A stretch of DNA of 7,104 nt from Candidatus Microgenomates bacterium. Lineage in GTDB: Bacteria > Patescibacteriota > Microgenomatia > Levybacterales > JACOYD01. How positions within the stretch are numbered: the first letter of the stretch is position 1; each line of letters opens with the position of its first letter. Below the pieces are notes generated by a model. It saw only the letters and a list, made by a program, of their open reading frames with translations. It was not told the origin of the DNA and searched no databases. The stretch lies in the NCBI GenBank assembly GCA_016182055.1, contig JACOYD010000001.1, positions 1 through 7,104 on the forward strand, given 5' to 3'. Positions 4,628 to 7,104 of this stretch are shown piece after piece. The position numbers and the translations under genes were made by a program.

Positions 4628-4793
4628 CCCACCTGGAGGCCTTCGGCTCTGAGGTCTTCGACCGTGAAGCTCAGACCGAATCGGCTCAGGTCTTCGACTC
4701 CGAGGCTCAGACTCGAGGAGCTCGAAGAGGTGGGATACGTTGACACCCTTCGACTCCTTCGATAGAACTCAGGACAAGTTCGCTCAGGGCAAG
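4628..4793. repeat. Repeat module copy 1, with inserted tandem repeat
   Basis: It begins with cacctggagg (4630-4639), then an inserted block, then a tail of tgggata (4731-4737), cacccttcgactccttcga (4744-4762) and actcaggacaagtt (4767-4780), with ctcagggcaag (4783-4793) as a second, 14-bp-shifted version of ctcaggacaag (4769-4779). The same ordered motifs recur at 5359-5419. The arms cccacct (4628-4634) and aggtggg (4728-4734) are inverted repeats that bracket the insert. This resembles intergenic REP-like repeats of uncultured bacteria. It lies just beyond the 3' end of the tspO gene. Confidence 0.7.
4652..4723. repeat. Two tandem 36-bp units
   Basis: Unit 1 is 4652-4687 and unit 2 is 4688-4723. 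They share aggtcttcgac, gctcagac and a terminal gctc at identical offsets, about 26 of 36 positions by eye. Both are rich in tcga, ctcgag and gagctc palindromes, so they can fold. Two diverged units are too few to be a CRISPR array and there is no spacer/repeat structure. Confidence 0.6.
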
Positions 4794-4803
4794 CCTACTC
4801 TTT

Positions 4804-5259
4804 TTAGGGATTAAGTAAGACAATGGCCAAGTTTAGAATGGAGGCAAAGGTGACCCACAGGATATATGGAATCAATAAATTCCCTGCAGGTTTGGATATT
4901 TTGGAAAAAGCCTTAATTGTCAAAAAAATTGCTACCCATAAAGCCACAATATCCACCAAAGCCAGAGATGGATTTTTCAAACCAAAAAATAAAATAGACC
5001 ATAAAGCATTTAAAATCAGTTGTATCCAAAAAACAGCAGGAACTCCCCTCTTTTGCCAAACCAAATACAGCGATATTCCCATTAAAATATAAAGAATTGT
5101 CCAGACAGGCCCAAAAATCCAGTTTGGAGGGGAAAAGAAAGGCTTGTTTAAAGTTTGATACCAAGTAGGAATTGCAGAAAAAGTAAAAATTGATCCCAAA
5201 ACCCCCGCCCCTAAACAAACTCCAACAGACAAAATCAGTTTTGGAATATTAATAGCCAC
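4804..5259 (-). CDS. tspO: TspO/MBR family membrane protein (tryptophan-rich sensory protein)
   Basis: 151 aa, the normal size for bacterial TspO, with five predicted membrane helices (about 7-28, 47-68, 75-94, 100-117, 127-149). Family hallmarks are clear: PTWYQTLNKPFFSPPNW (31-47), FGPVWTILYILMG (49-61), NALWSILFFG (84-93) and PYILWVTFASILNLAI (131-146). Members bind porphyrins and other hydrophobic ligands in the membrane and affect stress and tetrapyrrole responses; the ligand here is unknown. The start is GTG at 5259: no in-frame ATG exists near the N-terminus, and an extended -10 (TGG-TATACT) ends 7 nt upstream. No partner genes adjoin it. Instead, two copies of a repeat module bracket it, which suggests it moved as a cassette. 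Confidence 0.95.
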   Translation of the reverse strand: MAINIPKLILSVGVCLGAGVLGSIFTFSAIPTWYQTLNKPFFSPPNWIFGPVWTILYILMGISLYLVWQKRGVPAVFWIQLILNALWSILFFGLKNPSLALVDIVALWVAIFLTIKAFSKISKPAGNLLIPYILWVTFASILNLAIVLLNP

Positions 5260-5266
5260 TGATTCC

Positions 5267-5272
5267 AGTATA
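5267..5272 (-). promoter_or_regulatory. Extended -10 promoter of tspO
   Basis: Minus strand TGG-TATACT (hexamer 5267-5272) lies 7 nt before the GTG start. The -35 is weak: TTGGAA at a 15-nt spacer. This supports both the GTG start and leaderless initiation. Confidence 0.5.
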
Positions 5273-5358
5273 CCAGAATCTACCCCTTTCCAAAAACTCT
5301 AAATTTCAAGACTTTTTGTAGTTTTGTGGTAGTCCGAAACCAAACTTTTGTGAAAGTA

Positions 5359-5450
5359 CACCTGGAGGATGGGATAGCTTGGCACCCTTCGACTCCTTCG
5401 ACTTCACTCAGGACAAGTTTTAATGATAAGTAATGGTGAGCGTAGTCGAA
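5359..5450. repeat. Repeat module copy 2 (REP-like palindrome)
   Basis: It carries cacctggagg (5359-5368), tgggata (5370-5376), cacccttcgactccttcga (5383-5401) and actcaggacaagtt (5406-5419) in the same order and orientation as copy 1, without the 36-bp tandem insert. Its right part folds back: ttcgact (5397-5403) pairs with agtcgaa (5444-5450), with further partial pairing of ctca and tgag. A T6 run (5455-5460) follows on the plus strand, but no plus-strand gene ends here. Confidence 0.7.
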
Positions 5451-5479
5451 CCACTTTTTTGTGAGTGATTTCCATTATC

Positions 5480-6634
5480 TCAAGCCACAAAGTAGCCGCG
5501 GGAGAAAAACATCAGCAGGATAAAAAGGACAACAACCGAGGCTGCCGCATAGATAACTTTCACTATTCTGTTGTCAACCAGAGCCAGTGTCATAAACATC
5601 GGGAAAAGAACTAACACGTATCGGGGAAGCCCGCTGAATGTTCCGGAGAGCGTGGGAATTAAGAAAGCAATGATGGCATAAATAAGGTAGGAACCGCGGA
5701 TTTTCTTTTTCCAGGCGATAAAAAAAAGAATGGTAATAATAACAAAGGCCAATACTTCAAATAGCGCCACCCAAAAGGCAAATTTCGTCGCGGGAATTTC
5801 CCATAAAATCCTGCTGTAGCGAATAATAGTTTGCATGGGTAAAACAATTGAGGTGACAGAACGCTCATTATTCAGCTGACCTTGTGCCAGAAAAAAATGA
5901 AAGGCATTCCCCAATTTAGCCAGATTAAAAAACATGTAGCTAATAAGACCCAAGGGAATAAGGGCCAGAGAAAAAATTTTTATTGACCAAAAACGTTTTT
6001 CTTTGTTTACCAGCCAAAATTCAAAGAGCAGAGCCGGCAGTATGGCTATACCAACAAGGCGCGTTGCACAAACAAGCATGCCAAAAATACCTGTTAACAG
6101 CCACTGCCTTTTTCTGGCAAAGTAAAATGCTAACAGAGCAAGCAGTAAAAAAAGACTCTCCGAATAAATACTGGCGAAAAAGAACGAGGTTGGAAAAAGA
6201 AGCAGAAGCAAAATTGACGTTCTTGCTATAGAATGAGAATAATCAAGCCGGACAAGTTTATAGAAAATAATTAGAGCCAGCAGGAAAAATAAATTGGCCA
6301 GCAATAATCCGCTGAAAAACTGGACTATCCCAAAGGTCTCACCGACCCCAAAGATTTGTGACAGGCTGCGGATAATCATCGGGAAAAGAGGGAAAAAGCG
6401 GTTGTTTGAGCCATCCTGGGCGTAGCCGTCGCCTGCTATTGATAAATAATGCACGCCGTCGAAATTGGCCCAGGGGGAAATTAATAAATTATCAACAGGT
6501 GCATACGGCTTGGTAAAATTCCAGATATTGGTGTAGGGAGCATTGATATTGGCTGATAGAAATAAATAACCGGCAACTAAGGGAACAAAAAGAATTATCC
6601 GCCAGGAAATAAATAATAGAACCACTCTCTTCAT
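5480..6634 (-). CDS. GT-C mannosyltransferase-like integral membrane protein (PIG-V/GT76-like)
   Basis: 384 aa with about nine or ten hydrophobic helices. Seen: helix 1 at about 4-27, then the large first loop with NFDGVHYLSIAGDGY (57-71), where D59 sits at the place of the catalytic Asp in GT-C enzymes, and RFFPLFPMIIR (79-89). A second signature is FPTSFFFASIYSESLFLLLA (147-166), followed by ARKRQWLLTGIFG and CATRLVGI (189-196). This combination is typical of PIG-V/GPI mannosyltransferase-2-like proteins, which use polyprenyl-phosphate-linked mannose outside the membrane. It likely glycosylates an envelope lipid, polymer or protein; the acceptor is unknown. It begins 2 nt after the stop of the cupredoxin-like gene (TAG-CA-ATG) with no Shine-Dalgarno sequence, so it is translationally linked to that operon. 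No clear terminator follows; the REP-like module is next. Confidence 0.85.
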   Translation of the reverse strand: MKRVVLLFISWRIILFVPLVAGYLFLSANINAPYTNIWNFTKPYAPVDNLLISPWANFDGVHYLSIAGDGYAQDGSNNRFFPLFPMIIRSLSQIFGVGETFGIVQFFSGLLLANLFFLLALIIFYKLVRLDYSHSIARTSILLLLLFPTSFFFASIYSESLFLLLALLAFYFARKRQWLLTGIFGMLVCATRLVGIAILPALLFEFWLVNKEKRFWSIKIFSLALIPLGLISYMFFNLAKLGNAFHFFLAQGQLNNERSVTSIVLPMQTIIRYSRILWEIPATKFAFWVALFEVLAFVIITILFFIAWKKKIRGSYLIYAIIAFLIPTLSGTFSGLPRYVLVLFPMFMTLALVDNRIVKVIYAAASVVVLFILLMFFSRGYFVA

Positions 6635-6636
6635 TG

Positions 6637-6984
6637 CTATTTAATTGTGAGAAGCCCGAGTTTTTTGGGATTTAAGTGATCGTGAAAATCAAATACTCCT
6701 TTTTCCCCGGGGGTAAAGGTATAGGCGGCTTGGGCTTCCACCACTTTTTCTTCAAATCCGGCCAGCGTCCTATGGCTTTTGTGTTCACCCACTGCCAACT
6801 CCATATAGGTATAAGAGTTATTTTTAACTGTGACCGAGTCGCCAAGTTTAATGGTGAGAAACTGGGGAGTAAATTTCTGCCCGTCATAATAGACCACATG
6901 CTGTTTTGGCCGCAACATTAAAACCAGAATAACTGCCGCCATACCGGCTAAAAAACAGAGGGTAAAAATAGCAAATTTTCTCAT
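6637..6984 (-). CDS. Membrane-anchored cupredoxin-like protein lacking the type-1 copper cysteine
   Basis: 115 aa. Seen: an N-terminal anchor or signal at about 4-24 (FAIFTLCFLAGMAAVILVLML), then a cupredoxin-like beta domain: KFTPQFLTIKLGDSVTVKNNS (37-57), GEHKSHRTLAGFEEKV (67-82), YTFTPGEKGVFDFHDHLNPKKLGLLTIK (88-115). Potential ligands are H68, H71, H101 and H103. Classical blue-copper proteins have Cys in the segment that here reads FHDHLNP; no cysteine exists outside the anchor. The HxxH ... HDHLNP pattern is known to me from a group of small bacterial cupredoxin-domain proteins, which may bind Cu(II) through His or act structurally. It is exported and tethered to the outer face of the membrane. 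Its ATG overlaps the stop of the upstream gene (ATGA), and the GT-C gene follows by 2 nt. Confidence 0.85.
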   Translation of the reverse strand: MRKFAIFTLCFLAGMAAVILVLMLRPKQHVVYYDGQKFTPQFLTIKLGDSVTVKNNSYTYMELAVGEHKSHRTLAGFEEKVVEAQAAYTFTPGEKGVFDFHDHLNPKKLGLLTIK

Positions 6985-7104
6985 GGCGTAGGAGTTGGTG
7001 TCGGCGAAGTTGAGGTATCTGTAGAGGTAGAGGTAGATCCTCCACCATCAGCCATGCACCAGCCGCCATTATCAGACATCCAGTGGTAGCCGGAAGGGCA
7101 AGAT
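6981..7104 (-). CDS. C-terminal end of a secreted Cys-motif protein with Ser/Thr/Pro tail (partial)
   Basis: Partial: the 5' part lies beyond the window; 40 codons plus TGA (6981-6983) remain. Seen: CPSGYHWMSDNGGWCM, a compact Cys-x13-Cys motif with aromatic residues, then a low-complexity tail GGGSTSTSTDTSTS and PTPTPTP. Such C-x-x-G-x-H-W ... W-C motifs with Thr/Pro tails are seen on extracytoplasmic proteins of Patescibacteria; the cysteines probably form a disulfide. The Ser/Thr tail could be an O-glycosylation region, which would fit the GT-C glycosyltransferase two genes downstream (inference). The stop overlaps the cupredoxin-like start by 4 bp (ATGA), marking it as the same operon. 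Full length and function are unknown. Confidence 0.7.
   Translation of the reverse strand, partial: SCPSGYHWMSDNGGWCMADGGGSTSTSTDTSTSPTPTPTP

Noticed and set aside
4652..4723. Possible mini CRISPR array.
   Set aside because: The two units are contiguous and diverged, with no spacers and no cas genes in the window.
5397..5460. Hairpin ttcgact/agtcgaa followed by T6 on the plus strand as a terminator.
   Set aside because: No plus-strand gene lies upstream; tspO and the GT-C operon are both on the minus strand, so the T-run is better explained as part of the repeat context.
6884..7069. Minus-strand 61-codon frame at the right edge.
   Set aside because: It is out of frame with both the cupredoxin-like gene and the partial Cys-motif gene, which overlap cleanly by ATGA and have sensible protein features.

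Overview
The window most likely comes from a Candidate Phyla Radiation bacterium (Patescibacteria, perhaps a Microgenomates lineage). This is inferred from style, not from a marker gene. The signs are small single-domain genes, membrane-anchored proteins with long Pro/Thr linkers, a LytR_C-type protein, a PIG-V-like GT-C glycosyltransferase, intergenic REP-like palindromes (CCGCC-N-GGCGG and TTCGACT...CTCAGGACAAG types), and starts that sit directly behind -10 boxes with no Shine-Dalgarno sequence. No rRNA, tRNA, CRISPR array or intact insertion sequence was seen.

Layout. (a) 1-1829, minus strand: two single-pass, proline-rich surface proteins, one with a LytR C-terminal domain and one with an Ig-like domain. 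Each has its own TTGACA-N17 promoter, and a long hairpin element (607-713) bracketed by 9-bp direct repeats lies between them. (b) 1847-2752: a divergent pair, a small charged unknown protein (minus) and the repair enzyme MsrB (plus), sharing a control region with a perfect 9-bp inverted repeat. (c) 2801-3451: a class I SAM methyltransferase, convergent with msrB. (d) 3452-3941: gene-poor but structured. It holds a possible 26-codon ORF, a 9-bp palindrome, an attenuator-like hairpin set ending in T7, and a 30-codon remnant of a DUF3800-type gene with its promoter. (e) 3942-4622: an orphan protein of unknown function. (f) 4623-5450: a TspO/MBR membrane protein bracketed by two copies of a repeat module, one of which carries a 36-bp tandem duplication. 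(g) 5480-7104, minus: a tight operon of a secreted Cys-motif protein (cut by the window edge), a membrane-anchored cupredoxin-like protein lacking the type-1 copper cysteine, and a multi-pass GT-C mannosyltransferase-like protein.

How it fits together. Most products act at or outside the cytoplasmic membrane: surface anchors, envelope glycosylation, a cupredoxin-like domain and TspO. MsrB repairs oxidised methionine. The methyltransferase resembles quinone/lipid methyltransferases. The broadest pattern is that eight apparent starts lie 6-11 nt after a -10-like hexamer, so most transcripts here are predicted to be leaderless. This pattern also helped choose starts, including a GTG start for tspO and an ATG at 3942. 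The most accessory-looking stretch is 3452-5450, with gene remnants, repeats and orphan genes.
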